64,000 bases of DNA, taken from Actinomycetota bacterium (GTDB taxonomy: Bacteria; Actinomycetota; Acidimicrobiia; Acidimicrobiales; Ilumatobacteraceae). Location of the stretch: contig CP064997.1 in assembly GCA_016700055.1 (NCBI GenBank), forward strand, positions 1,178,001 to 1,242,000. Reading direction: 5' to 3'. The translations under genes were made by a program, and so were the position numbers. Under the pieces are notes generated by a model. The model was not told where the DNA came from. It saw only the letters and a program-made list of their open reading frames with translations, and ran no database searches. This document shows positions 47,473 through 56,186 of the stretch, in pieces (position 1 is the stretch's first letter; every line of letters starts with the position of its first letter).

Positions 47473-48473
47473 CGCCGCGCTCCCATGAACATCCCCTTCA
47501 GGGCGTCGTAGTGCTCTATGCAGTGACCGGCGCCGAGCACCACCGCTTCGAGCGGCATGTTCGACATGCGCACCGGCACTTCGGTCTCGCGCTCGATGCG
47601 GTCGGCCAGACCACGCAGCAGCCCGCCGCCGCCGACCAGGTACATGCCGCGGATCAAGAAGTCCTGCGCCAGCTCGGGCGGTGCCTTCGCCAGGCACCTG
47701 ACCACGGACTGCACGATCGAGGACACCACGTCGTCGATCGCGAAGCGGATCTCCTCGGGCGTGAGCACCACGGTCTTCGGCAGTCCGGTCATCAGGTCGC
47801 GCCCGCGCACCTCGGCCTGGGACTCGTCGGGGGTGACAGCAGCCGAACCGATGGCGACCTTGATCTCCTCCGCGGTCCGCTCGCCGATGGCGATGCCGTG
47901 CTCGCGCCGGACGTAGTTCTGGATCGAGGCGTCGAGGTCGAAACTGCCCACCCTCACCGCTTCGAGCGCGACGATGCCGCCGAGGCTGATCACGGCCGTC
48001 TCGCTGGTGCCGCCACCGATGTCGATCACCATGTTGCCGACGGGCTCGTCGATCGGCAGGTCGGCGCCGATCGCCGCCGCCATCGGCTGCTCGATGAGCT
48101 GCGCGTCGGCGGCACCGGCGCGACGGGCGGCATCGGTGACGGCCCGGCGTTCGACCTCGGTGATGGCCGACGGGACGCAGATGACGACCTTCGGCCGGGT
48201 GAAGCGGCTCACTCCGACTCGCTGCAGGAGCAGGCGGATCATGCGCTCGGTGATCTCGAAGTCGGTGATCGCCCCACCGCGCAGGGGGCGCACGGCGACG
48301 ATGTAGCCGGGGGTGCGACCGATCATCTGCCACGCCTCGCGCCCGGTGGCGAGCACCTCACCCGTCTGCCTGTTTAGGGCGATCACCGAGGGCTCGTTCA
48401 GCACGATGCCCCGACCCTTCATGTAGACGAGGGTGTTCGCGGTGCCGAGGTCGATCGCGAGGTCGCGGGCCAC
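47469..48473 (-). CDS. mreB: Rod shape-determining protein MreB
   Basis: 334 residues, actin fold. ARDLAIDLGTANTLVYMKGRG is the phosphate-1 motif, MVIDIGGGTSETAVISLGGI the phosphate-2 motif and MYLVGGGGLLRGLADRI the adenosine motif. MreB filaments guide lateral wall synthesis. MreC/MreD/RodA are not adjacent. GTG 48473 follows AGGTGG. Its presence argues against the pole-growing mycobacteria/corynebacteria group, which lack MreB. Confidence 0.95.
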   Translation of the reverse strand: MARDLAIDLGTANTLVYMKGRGIVLNEPSVIALNRQTGEVLATGREAWQMIGRTPGYIVAVRPLRGGAITDFEITERMIRLLLQRVGVSRFTRPKVVICVPSAITEVERRAVTDAARRAGAADAQLIEQPMAAAIGADLPIDEPVGNMVIDIGGGTSETAVISLGGIVALEAVRVGSFDLDASIQNYVRREHGIAIGERTAEEIKVAIGSAAVTPDESQAEVRGRDLMTGLPKTVVLTPEEIRFAIDDVVSSIVQSVVRCLAKAPPELAQDFLIRGMYLVGGGGLLRGLADRIERETEVPVRMSNMPLEAVVLGAGHCIEHYDALKGMFMGARR

Positions 48474-48475
48474 TG

Positions 48476-48688
48476 CTACCGGCCACCTGTGCCGTCGTCG
48501 TCGCGGTCGTCTGGCTTGTGGGCACGTTGGATCGACTGGCGTCGAGCCTCTGGCGAGAGGGCGCCGAGGTGACGCTGGAAGGAAGCGACCCCGTCGTCGC
48601 GTGAGGGTCGACGGCGCGAAACGAGGATCGCCGCGAACAAGATCGCGACCACCGCGACGGCGACGGCGACGACCACGACGACGGTCAA
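48476..48688 (-). CDS. Small single-span membrane protein, unknown
   Basis: 70 residues: an N-terminal membrane span (TVVVVVAVAVAVVAILFAAILV) and a basic/polar cytoplasmic tail with ASFQRHLGALSPEARRQSIQRAH. TTG 48688 overlaps the moaE stop (TTGA) with GGGGG 6 bases ahead. It ends 3 bases before mreB. No family recognised. Confidence 0.7.
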   Translation of the reverse strand: MTVVVVVAVAVAVVAILFAAILVSRRRPSRDDGVASFQRHLGALSPEARRQSIQRAHKPDDRDDDGTGGR

Positions 48689-49179
48689 CGCGCACCCCCG
48701 CGTGAGGACTGAACGGCGGACGGTGACACGACGTCGTGTGAGCCGGTGCCCCACGCAGCCCCGTCGCGCCAGACCTCGTGCTTCCAGATCGGTGCGCTTG
48801 CCTTCAGGGCGTCGATCGCGAAGCGCGCGGCCTCGAACGACTCGGCGCGGTGCGGCGACGAGACGGCGACGACGACAGAGCTCTCACCGAGCTCGAGCCG
48901 GCCGACACGGTGCAGCACGGCAACCCGTCCCGTCTGCGGCCACCGTCGCCTGAGCTCGGCCGCGATCTCGGCGAACACCGGTACGACCTGCTCCTCGTAC
49001 GCCTCGTAGGTGAGGTGCTCGACACCTTGGCGCTCTTCGCCCCCGAAGTCGCGCACCGTGCCCGAGAACAGCACCACTGCCCCGCACGACGCCAGCACCG
49101 CCCAGTCGTACACGTCGCCGACCGGCAACGCGTCGTCGCTGAGGGCGAGCCACTGGTCGCCAACTACTGGTGCCTGCAC
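48685..49179 (-). CDS. moaE: Molybdopterin synthase catalytic subunit MoaE-like
   Basis: 164 residues. GAVVLFSGTVRDFGGE is the N-terminal MoaE motif, HLTYEAYEEQVVPVFAEIA the second, AVLHRVGRLELGESSVVVAV and SPHRAESFEAARFAIDALK with APIWKHEVW the active-site Lys/Arg region. MoaE with thiocarboxylated MoaD makes molybdopterin, which the CoxL-like enzyme at 5.4 kb would need. GTG 49179 has TACGAT 7 bases ahead; ATG 49188 overlaps that -10 and is less likely. Confidence 0.92.
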   Translation of the reverse strand: MQAPVVGDQWLALSDDALPVGDVYDWAVLASCGAVVLFSGTVRDFGGEERQGVEHLTYEAYEEQVVPVFAEIAAELRRRWPQTGRVAVLHRVGRLELGESSVVVAVSSPHRAESFEAARFAIDALKASAPIWKHEVWRDGAAWGTGSHDVVSPSAVQSSRGGAR

Positions 49180-49277
49180 GGCGGGCATCGTAGCCTTGCC
49201 CCACCACATCACCCCCGGGCCGGGAGCTGCGGGGGCGATGCCCCCCGAACGTCGGGCGTCACTACGCTACGCAATCC

Positions 49278-50537
49278 GTGGAATGGAGCGACTGGGACGA
49301 CGCCGACGACGGCGGCGACGATGCCACCGAGCCGTACCCTCGTGCACCTGTCCCGCCCCACGAGCGCACTTGGCGGCACCCCTCTGAGCTGTACCTGGAG
49401 CCGGCGGGGGGTGCGAGCCCGATCGCCGGGCGAGCGCTCGTCGGTGTCTCCGTGGCGATGGGCATGCTGCTCGTAGCCGGGCTGGTCAACCTGCTGCTGC
49501 CCCGCGGCGGCGGGGGCACGGCGGCGGGAGTCACCGCGTCCAGCGCCGACGCGCCGCTCGTCCCCGTGGCAACGGCGACCCCTACCGTGCCCGTCAGCCT
49601 CGCCGTCGCAACCGTGCCCACCACGCTCGTCTCGCCGCAGTCGACGATGCCGCCGACGACGACGCCGGGCACCACCGCCTCACCGACGACGACCGTCGTC
49701 GCGTCGAGCGTCGCGCCCCAGACGTCGCCGACGGCACCGGTGGGCGAACCGGCGATCTCGGTGGCGACCTTCGCGACCGACGCAGCTGCGGCGTCGATGG
49801 CGGTGGCGGTCGGCGACGCGACGATGTTCGTCACCACGTCGTTCGCGGTCGGCGAGGCGACGTCGCTGACGATCGAGCTCGCCGACGGCCTGACCCTGGA
49901 GGCCGAGGTGCTCGTCGTCGACACCGAGCTCGGTGTCGCCGTCCTCCGTGTCGCCGAGTCGACCGGCACCGAGCTGCCCGGCCTTGCCGACCCGACGCTC
50001 GGCCAGCACGTGACCGTCCTCGGCGGCCAGCCCCGCGCCGCGACGGTGGTGGACGGCGACGAGCTCTCGCTGTCCGGCGGCGAGCCCGCCGCAGAGGGCG
50101 CGCCCGTCGTCGACTCCACCGGTCAGCTCCTCGGCCTCTGCACCCGTGGCGGCGACGGCAGCACGCGGGTGGTGAGATCGAGCGTGCTCGACGAGCTCGT
50201 CACCACCACGCGAGAACTGCTCGCGACCGGTCCCTGGCTCGGGATCTCCGGTCGGCGGGCAACGGAGGGCGGCGTCGAGGTGCAGGTGGTCAGCCCGGCC
50301 AGTCCTGCCGACCTCGCGGGCATCGTCGCCGGCGACGTGATCGTCGGTCTCGACGGCCGTCCGGTGCGTTCGGTGCCCGAGCTGGTGCTGGCGCTCGGCG
50401 CGCACCAGGCCGGAGACGACGTCGTGGTCCGCGTCGACCGCTCGGCCCAGGCGGCGCCGGACAGCTCACCGACCCGGGAGTGGTCGAGATCGCGGTGCGG
50501 CTCGCCGAGCGCCCGGCGGCCTGACCCGGCGGCCTGA
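49278..50537 (+). CDS. Trypsin-like/PDZ membrane protein, probable pseudoprotease (frame shift near 3' end)
   Basis: The head ERTWRHPSEL is common in actinobacterial HtrA-like proteins; then one span (GVSVAMGMLLVAGLVNLLL), a Thr/Pro linker, a protease-like domain (about 150-300) and a PDZ domain (GPWLGISGRR, SPADLAGIVAGDVIVGLDGRP). The His and Ser sites are replaced (FVTTSFAVG, EGAPVVDSTGQLLGL), so proteolysis is unlikely. As read it ends at TGA 50537. Restoring one base near 50452 gives the expected PDZ ending VVEIAVRLAERPAA and a stop at 50524, inside a 13-base tandem repeat. GTG 49278 has TACGCT 9 bases ahead. Confidence 0.85.
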   Translation: MEWSDWDDADDGGDDATEPYPRAPVPPHERTWRHPSELYLEPAGGASPIAGRALVGVSVAMGMLLVAGLVNLLLPRGGGGTAAGVTASSADAPLVPVATATPTVPVSLAVATVPTTLVSPQSTMPPTTTPGTTASPTTTVVASSVAPQTSPTAPVGEPAISVATFATDAAAASMAVAVGDATMFVTTSFAVGEATSLTIELADGLTLEAEVLVVDTELGVAVLRVAESTGTELPGLADPTLGQHVTVLGGQPRAATVVDGDELSLSGGEPAAEGAPVVDSTGQLLGLCTRGGDGSTRVVRSSVLDELVTTTRELLATGPWLGISGRRATEGGVEVQVVSPASPADLAGIVAGDVIVGLDGRPVRSVPELVLALGAHQAGDDVVVRVDRSAQAAPDSSPTREWSRSRCGSPSARRPDPAA

Positions 50538-50565
50538 CCCGGCGGCCTGACCCGGCGGCCTGACC
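50514..50565. repeat. Four tandem copies of a 13-bp unit containing TGA
   Basis: CGGCGGCCTGACC is repeated exactly four times. Because 13 is not a multiple of three, successive TGA triplets (50522, 50535, 50548, 50561) fall in all three forward frames, making an all-frame stop at the end of the PDZ gene. Confidence 0.92.
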
Positions 50566-50570
50566 CAGGT

Positions 50571-51587
50571 TCAGCTGCGGTGGCGCCGGCGCCTGGCGCG
50601 CACCGCGGCGACCACGGCGACGACGCAAGCCGCGCCCACCCCGACGATCGCCAGCCCGAGCGAGAGCTCCTGTTTGCGCTTCGGGGTGAGCATCGTCCAC
50701 CAGCGTGCCTCGGTGCCTTCGACGTACGCCTGCTCGTTGGTGACCGTCGGCACCCAGCCGGCGGCCCTCAGCCTGTCGTTCGCGACCAGCCACTGGGAGC
50801 GGGTGTAGGGGCGCAGCCCGGGCGGGATCGGGCCGCGCTGGAACCTCCAACGCATGTCGGCCAGCCATTCGGCCAGGCGGTCGGGCAGCTGGATGCGCGG
50901 CGGCATGCCGGTGAGGGCGCGCACCCGCGGTCCGGGTACGGAGCCGTCGGGGGCGACGTTGAAGACGCCGTCGAGGCGTGACCCGACCGACAGCACGACC
51001 GCGTCGGCCAAGTCGTCGAGGTGCAGGAACTGCGCGGGCACGTCGTCTTCGGCGAGCCTGCCGCCCAGCCCGGCGGCGAGGGCGCGCACGAGCCCCGAGG
51101 TGCCGTCGGCAGCCATCGCCGGCACCGGACGCAGCACGGCCGCGGTGCGCCCCCGCCGGCCGCGGCGCCAATCGTCGACGAGCTGCTCGACCGTCGCGAG
51201 CTGGCGGGCGAAGGCGAACGACTGGTCGGGACGCAGCGCCGCTTCTTCGGTGAGCGGCACGGGGTTGTTCGGCCAGGCCCCGTAGACCATGGCCGACGAC
51301 AACAGCACGACGTGCGCGGCGTCACGCTCGGCGGCGGCGGCGAGCAGCTCGGGGGTGCCGGTGACCGCGCTGCGCCGGCGCTCGACGAGGGCGTCGTGGT
51401 CACCGGGGGCGAGGTGCACCACCACGTCGACCCGGCTCGGCATCGTCACCTCGTCGCCGGGACGCAGCACCGGGTGCACGTCGTAGCGCCCCGCGGCCTC
51501 GAGCAGTTGCACCACCCGGCGCCCGAGGGGCCACGCGGCGCCGGTGACCGCGACGCGGCACGGGCTGCGCTCGGCGGCGACGGTCAT
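50571..51587 (-). CDS. NAD-dependent epimerase/dehydratase family protein with C-terminal membrane span
   Basis: 338 residues of the extended SDR type: CRVAVTGAAWPLGRRVVQLL is a modified GxxGxxG Rossmann motif, VVHLAPGD and LLSSAMVYGAWPNN give the Ser/Tyr active-site region although the YxxxK is degenerate (FAFARQ). The C-terminus has a hydrophobic span (LGLAIVGVGAACVVAVVAAV) and a basic tail, unusual for SDRs. ATG 51587 is chosen because TAGCGT lies 7 bases ahead. Substrate unknown. Confidence 0.82.
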   Translation of the reverse strand: MTVAAERSPCRVAVTGAAWPLGRRVVQLLEAAGRYDVHPVLRPGDEVTMPSRVDVVVHLAPGDHDALVERRRSAVTGTPELLAAAAERDAAHVVLLSSAMVYGAWPNNPVPLTEEAALRPDQSFAFARQLATVEQLVDDWRRGRRGRTAAVLRPVPAMAADGTSGLVRALAAGLGGRLAEDDVPAQFLHLDDLADAVVLSVGSRLDGVFNVAPDGSVPGPRVRALTGMPPRIQLPDRLAEWLADMRWRFQRGPIPPGLRPYTRSQWLVANDRLRAAGWVPTVTNEQAYVEGTEARWWTMLTPKRKQELSLGLAIVGVGAACVVAVVAAVRARRRRHRS

Positions 51588-51594
51588 CCCCGGG

Positions 51595-51621
51595 ACGCTA
51601 GCGGGCACCTCGGCGTAGGCT
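51595..51621. promoter_or_regulatory. Back-to-back leaderless promoters of the epimerase and DUF2342 genes
   Basis: TAGCGT (minus, 51600-51595) ends 7 bases before ATG 51587 and TAGGCT (plus, 51616-51621) ends 7 bases before GTG 51629. The two divergent -10 elements are only 15 bases apart, so both starts would compete for polymerase. Confidence 0.5.
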
Positions 51622-51628
51622 CGACGGC

Positions 51629-52912
51629 GTGTCAGACGCCGACGCCGACGACGACCGAGACGGGCCCGACGACCAACACCTGCCCGAAGAGCCCGACGCT
51701 GGTCAGTCGGGGGCCGGCGCGCTCGGGCCCCTCGCCGGTCTCCCGATGTTCGGCGACATCGCCCGGATGCTCGCCCACCAGGGCCCGTTGAACTGGGACG
51801 CCGCGCGCCAGGTGGCGCTCCTCGCCGCCACCGGTGGGCGACCGGAGGTGAACGTCGATCCCCTGGTGCGGATGACCCTCACCGACCTCGCCCGCCTCGC
51901 CGAGCTCCACGTCAGCGAGGTCACCGGCCTCGACCCGATCGGTGGCGGCCGCCAGCTCGAGGTCGTGACGATGACGCCTGGTGTCTGGGCCCAACGCACA
52001 CTCGACGCCTACCGCCCGCTCTTCACCGAGCTCGCCACCTCGCTCGGCAACCGTCCCGACGCCACGCCGTCCGACCCGATGGGCGCCATGTTCGCGGGCA
52101 TCTCCCAGATGCTCCAGCCGTCGATGATGGGCCTCGCCGTCGGCTCGATGGTCGGCCAACTCGCGGTGCGCGCGTTCGGCGAGCACGACCTGCCCCTGCC
52201 GCGCCCCGACCTTCCCGAGATCGGGGTCGTGCCGGCCACCGTCGATGCCTTCGCCACCGAATGGGAGCTGCCCCTCGACGACGTGCGCCTGTGGGTGCTG
52301 GTGCACGAAACCGCGGCGCGGGCGCTCTACCGAGTGCCCCACGTGCGCGACACGGTGCTGGCCCGGGTGCGCGCCCACGTCTCGGCGTTCCGCCCTGATC
52401 CGGGCGCGATCGTCGACAAGCTCTCTTCGCTGGAGCTCGACCTCGGCGACCTCTCCGGCGACTCCGACCCGATGTCGCAGGTGTCTGCCAGCATGGCCGG
52501 CCTCGAGCGCCTGCTCGGAGATCCCGAGCTGCTGCTCGGCGCGGTGCGCACACCCGAGCAAGACTCCCTCGCCCCGTACCTCGACGCCTTGCTGGCGCTC
52601 GTCGTCGGCTGGATCGACCACGCCACCGACGAGGCCGGGGCACGACTGCTCGGCAACCCGGCACGCATCGCCGAGGCCGTCCGCCGGCGGCGCGTGGAGA
52701 CGTCGCCCGACGACGTGTTCGTCGAACGCCTGCTCGGGCTGCGCCTCGATCGCCGGCAGGTGGAGCGTGGACGAGCGTTCGTCGACGGAGTCGTCGAGCG
52801 CGCCGGGAACGCCGGCCTCGCCCGGCTCTTCCTCTCCGAGCGCGAGCTGCCCACACCGAGCGAGCTCGACGCCCCGGGGCTGTGGCTGGCCCGGATCGAC
52901 ATCGGCGACTGA
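51629..52912 (+). CDS. DUF2342 (zincin_2) family protein, HExxH degenerate
   Basis: 427 residues of the actinobacterial family often annotated as zinc-dependent metalloprotease or F420-biosynthesis-associated protein. WDAARQVALLAATGGRPEVNVDP-type start, TLTDLARLAELHVSEVTGL, SMVGQLAVRAFGEHDLPLP and LDRRQVERGRAFVDGVVER are family features. The zinc motif reads VLVHETAARALYR: HE is kept but the second His is Ala, so it is probably not an active peptidase. GTG 51629 has TAGGCT 7 bases ahead. Divergent from the epimerase gene. Confidence 0.87.
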   Translation: MSDADADDDRDGPDDQHLPEEPDAGQSGAGALGPLAGLPMFGDIARMLAHQGPLNWDAARQVALLAATGGRPEVNVDPLVRMTLTDLARLAELHVSEVTGLDPIGGGRQLEVVTMTPGVWAQRTLDAYRPLFTELATSLGNRPDATPSDPMGAMFAGISQMLQPSMMGLAVGSMVGQLAVRAFGEHDLPLPRPDLPEIGVVPATVDAFATEWELPLDDVRLWVLVHETAARALYRVPHVRDTVLARVRAHVSAFRPDPGAIVDKLSSLELDLGDLSGDSDPMSQVSASMAGLERLLGDPELLLGAVRTPEQDSLAPYLDALLALVVGWIDHATDEAGARLLGNPARIAEAVRRRRVETSPDDVFVERLLGLRLDRRQVERGRAFVDGVVERAGNAGLARLFLSERELPTPSELDAPGLWLARIDIGD

Positions 52913-54256
52913 TCAGGTCTTCACGCGGGGTATTCGCCTTCGCAGCGGGCGCGCCGCGCGCTCGCGCAGCGACAACGGCAGCGGCTGGCCCCGGCGCAGG
53001 CGCCGCATGCTGACCAGGTAGGTGATGGCGGCGAAGGCGGCGATGCCACCGACGACGGCGAAGCCGAGCGATGCCGGAAGTCGCAGCAGCACCGGGATCA
53101 CACCGGCCAGCACCCACGCGAGCTGGAACCTGGTCTCGAACCTCGCGAACGCGCGCCCCTGGTTCGCGTCCGGTGCACTGCGCTGCACGATCGAGTCGAA
53201 CGCCAGCCGCCCGACTGCGGCCGACAGGTTGACCGACGCGGCGAGCAGCACCGCCCCGGCGACACCTCCGAGCAGCGCGGTTACCACGCCGGCAACGGCC
53301 ACGAACGCGAGCGACCCGACGAGCATGGTCTCCTCGCGCGTCGAGCGCCGCAGCATCGGTGCGGCGGCGTTTCCGACCATCGTCGCCAGCGCGGCCACCG
53401 CCACGGCGACGCCGAACCACAGGGTGCCGGTGACCCCGACGCCGAACGAGTAGGTGAGCACCTCGTCGCCACCGGGAACGGTCGTCTTCGTCACGCGGGA
53501 GCCGCCGACGGTGCGCAGCCAGAACGCGAGGTGGAAGAACATGAAGCCGACACTCGCCCGCAGCAACCCCATCGCGCTGGCGGCGAGCACGATCGGCACC
53601 GAGTGCAGCTCCTCCTGCTCGAGCCGTGTCTCCCGCTGGGCCGCCACGACCTCACGGTTCAACCTGGTCGCGTACCAGAGCGCCATGGCGAACAACACCA
53701 TCCCGAGCGCGAGGCTCGCCCTGGCGTCGATCAGCGACAGCAACGCGGCAGGGATTGCGGTGGCGGTGCCGACGATGCCCGAGATCAGCCCGAGCTTCGC
53801 GTTCGCCTCGACGAGCTCGTCCTCGTTGCGCACCGCGCTCGGCACCAGCGCGGCACGTGAGACCGCATAGGTCTTCTGCAGCACGAGGCTCGCGAACGCG
53901 AGAGGGAACAGCGCGAGCGAGTCGAGCGAGACGATCATCCCGAACAGCACGATCACCCGCAGCCCAGCCACGATCTGCACGACGAGTCGCCGCCCGCCTG
54001 GCATGCGGTCGATGGCCGGCCCGATCAGCGGCGCCACGATCGCGAACGGCGCGATGGAGATCAGGAGGAACAGCAGCACCCTGCCCCGTGCCGCCTCGGG
54101 GCCGATGTCGAAGAACAGCGAGTCGGCGAGCGCGACGGTCATCGCGACGTCGCCGGCGGCCATCAACGCGTGGACCCTCGCCAGACGTTGGAAGGCGGAC
54201 GGGCCAGGGGCGGACGAACGAGGCCCGTCACCGGATCTGGGCCTCGGGACGTCCAC
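52913..54256 (-). CDS. MFS transporter
   Basis: 447 residues with about twelve membrane segments: LVDSLFFDIG-like start ALADSLFFDIGPEAARGRVL, APLIGPAIDRMPGGRR (the loop 2-3 MFS motif A region) and RSAPDANQGRAFARFETRFQL. Large helical segments continue to the basic tail SLRERAARPLRRRIPR. Efflux or uptake substrate cannot be told. GTG 54256 has TAGCAT 6 bases ahead. Confidence 0.87.
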   Translation of the reverse strand: MDVPRPRSGDGPRSSAPGPSAFQRLARVHALMAAGDVAMTVALADSLFFDIGPEAARGRVLLFLLISIAPFAIVAPLIGPAIDRMPGGRRLVVQIVAGLRVIVLFGMIVSLDSLALFPLAFASLVLQKTYAVSRAALVPSAVRNEDELVEANAKLGLISGIVGTATAIPAALLSLIDARASLALGMVLFAMALWYATRLNREVVAAQRETRLEQEELHSVPIVLAASAMGLLRASVGFMFFHLAFWLRTVGGSRVTKTTVPGGDEVLTYSFGVGVTGTLWFGVAVAVAALATMVGNAAAPMLRRSTREETMLVGSLAFVAVAGVVTALLGGVAGAVLLAASVNLSAAVGRLAFDSIVQRSAPDANQGRAFARFETRFQLAWVLAGVIPVLLRLPASLGFAVVGGIAAFAAITYLVSMRRLRRGQPLPLSLRERAARPLRRRIPRVKT

Positions 54257-54317
54257 GGCGGCATGCTAGGACGACCCCCGCGCCGGGCGGTGGCGAGCGC
54301 GGCGCCGATCCAGCCGG

Positions 54318-55019
54318 TCAGTCGCGCTGACGCTCGTACTTGTACCCGACCCCGCGGATGGTCACGATCCGCGTCGGGTGCGCAGGTTGGCTCTCCACCT
54401 TGGCGCGCAGGCGCTTGACGTGCACGTCGAGCGTCTTCGTGTCGCCGACGTAGTCGCTGCCCCACACCCGATCGATCAGCAGATCGCGCGGCAGCACCCT
54501 GCCGGCGTTCTCCAGCAGCAGATGGAGCAGCTCGAACTCCTTGCGCGCCAAGCTCACCGGTGCGCCGCGGACCTCGACCTCGTAGGCCTCCGGGTCGAGA
54601 CTGACGTCACCGACCACCAGCTTGGCGCCCGCACCGCCGTCGGGCTCGACCTCACCGCCGGGTTGCCGACGCAGCACGGCACGCATCCGGGCGACGAGCT
54701 CACGGATGCGGTAGGGCTTGGTGACGTAGTCGTCGGCGCCCACCTCCAGGCCGACGACGGTGTCGATCTCGGCCCCCTTCGCGGTGACCATGATGATCGG
54801 CACCTGGCTGCGCTTGCGCAGCTCTCTGCACACGTCGATGCCCGACACCTTCGGCAGCATCACGTCGAGCAGCACGATGTCCGGCGCCACCAGGTCGAAC
54901 CGCTCGAGCGCCTCCAACCCGTCGCGGGCCACCTCCACCCGGAAGCCCTCGCGTTGGAGCCCGACGGTCAGGGCGTCGACGAAGCTCGCCTCGTCCTCCA
55001 CCACGAGCACCGTCTGCAT
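54318..55019 (-). CDS. regX3: Two-component response regulator RegX3
   Basis: 233 residues. Receiver domain: VLVVEDEASF acidic pocket, DIVLLDVMLPKVSG phospho-acceptor Asp, PIIMVTAKG and DYVTKPYRIRELVARM. OmpR-type winged helix with LARKEFELLHLLLENAG, DRVWGSDYVGDTKTLDVHVKRLR and VTIRGVGYKYE. Matches RegX3/PhoP of Actinobacteria, which binds PHO boxes; three such repeats lie before pstS. ATG 55019 overlaps the kinase stop (TGATG). Confidence 0.95.
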   Translation of the reverse strand: MQTVLVVEDEASFVDALTVGLQREGFRVEVARDGLEALERFDLVAPDIVLLDVMLPKVSGIDVCRELRKRSQVPIIMVTAKGAEIDTVVGLEVGADDYVTKPYRIRELVARMRAVLRRQPGGEVEPDGGAGAKLVVGDVSLDPEAYEVEVRGAPVSLARKEFELLHLLLENAGRVLPRDLLIDRVWGSDYVGDTKTLDVHVKRLRAKVESQPAHPTRIVTIRGVGYKYERQRD

Positions 55020-56176
55020 CACGCTTGCTCCGCTGCGCCCTGCCGGCCGGCGAGCGCAGGCTGGGCCGGGATCCTCAGCACGAACGTCGACCCCACCCCC
55101 TCCTCGCTCGTCACGGACACCGTGCCGCCGTGGTTGGTGGCCACGTGGCGCACGATCGCGAGCCCGAGTCCGGTGCCCCCGGTTGCCCGGGAGCGGGCCC
55201 GATCGACGCGGTAGAAGCGCTCGAAGACACGGTCGATGTCGCGCTGGGGGATGCCGATGCCTTGGTCCTCCACGCACAGGTCGAGCCACTCGCCGCCAAC
55301 CGCGGCGGGCGCGGCCTGCACGAACAGCTTCACCGTGGTGCCCGCTTCGGAGTACTTCACCGCGTTGTCGACCAGGTTCGCGACCGCCGACACGAGCTGG
55401 CGTCGATCGCCGAGAACCTGCCATCCCGGCCCGGTCGGGGCCACCTCGAGCCTGATGCCGCTGCGCTCGGCGAGCGCCTGCGAGCGCTCGGCCGCGTCCG
55501 CGAGCACGAGCCCGGCGTCGACCGGTTCGCGGTGGAGCTCGCGGTCGAGCTCGATCAGGGACAGCTCGAGCAGGTCGTCGATCGTGCGGCCCACGCGGTG
55601 GGCCTCGTCGACCAGCGTGGACGCGAGGCGTTGGACGACCACCGGATCGTCCTCGCCGTCGATGGCCTCGGCCAGCACGGCGAGGGCCCCGACCGGCGTC
55701 TTCAGCTCGTGGCTGATGTTCGCGACGAAGTCGGTGCGCACGGTGTCGAGACGTGAGCGCTCGGTGACGTCCTCCACGATCGCGATCGTGCCGGACCCGC
55801 CGAGCGGGCGCGCCTGCACCGCGACCACCCGATGGGGGGGGCCGTAGAGGTCGAGCACCTGACGGCGTGTCTCCCCCGCGGACGCCGCGTGCAGATGGCG
55901 CTCCACGGCTTCGTCTACGAGCACGTCGGCGTGATGCGCGCCGGTGAGTCCGGCAGCCACACGGTTGCGGAACGAGGCTCGCCCGGTTCGGTCCGCAAGC
56001 ACCACGCCCACCCCCAGGGCATCGAGTGCTTCGCGCAGCGGCAGCGGCTCACGCGCCGTCGACTGCCCCGGCGCGTCCACCCCTGCCGCGCGCGCGTCGC
56101 CCCCGCGGCTGCGCAGGACCACGGCGGTCGCCAGACAGCCGGCCAGCGCAGAGAGCAGGAGCCAGACGGCGAGCAC
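55019..56176 (-). CDS. senX3: Two-component sensor histidine kinase SenX3
   Basis: 385 residues from GTG 56176. One clear N-terminal span (VLAVWLLLSALAGCLATAVVL), a PAS-like domain (about 45-145, DALGVGVVLADRTGRASFRN), H-box FVANISHELKTPVGALAVL, then N box NLVDNAVKYSEAGT, G1 VEDQGIGIPQRD and G2 GTGLGLAIVRHV. It is the phosphate-sensing partner of RegX3, usually gated by PhoU and the Pst transporter, whose genes are immediately upstream in the same run. The start lies right after the phoU stop. Confidence 0.94.
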   Translation of the reverse strand: MLAVWLLLSALAGCLATAVVLRSRGGDARAAGVDAPGQSTAREPLPLREALDALGVGVVLADRTGRASFRNRVAAGLTGAHHADVLVDEAVERHLHAASAGETRRQVLDLYGPPHRVVAVQARPLGGSGTIAIVEDVTERSRLDTVRTDFVANISHELKTPVGALAVLAEAIDGEDDPVVVQRLASTLVDEAHRVGRTIDDLLELSLIELDRELHREPVDAGLVLADAAERSQALAERSGIRLEVAPTGPGWQVLGDRRQLVSAVANLVDNAVKYSEAGTTVKLFVQAAPAAVGGEWLDLCVEDQGIGIPQRDIDRVFERFYRVDRARSRATGGTGLGLAIVRHVATNHGGTVSVTSEEGVGSTFVLRIPAQPALAGRQGAAEQA

Positions 56177-56186
56177 AGAGAACCCG

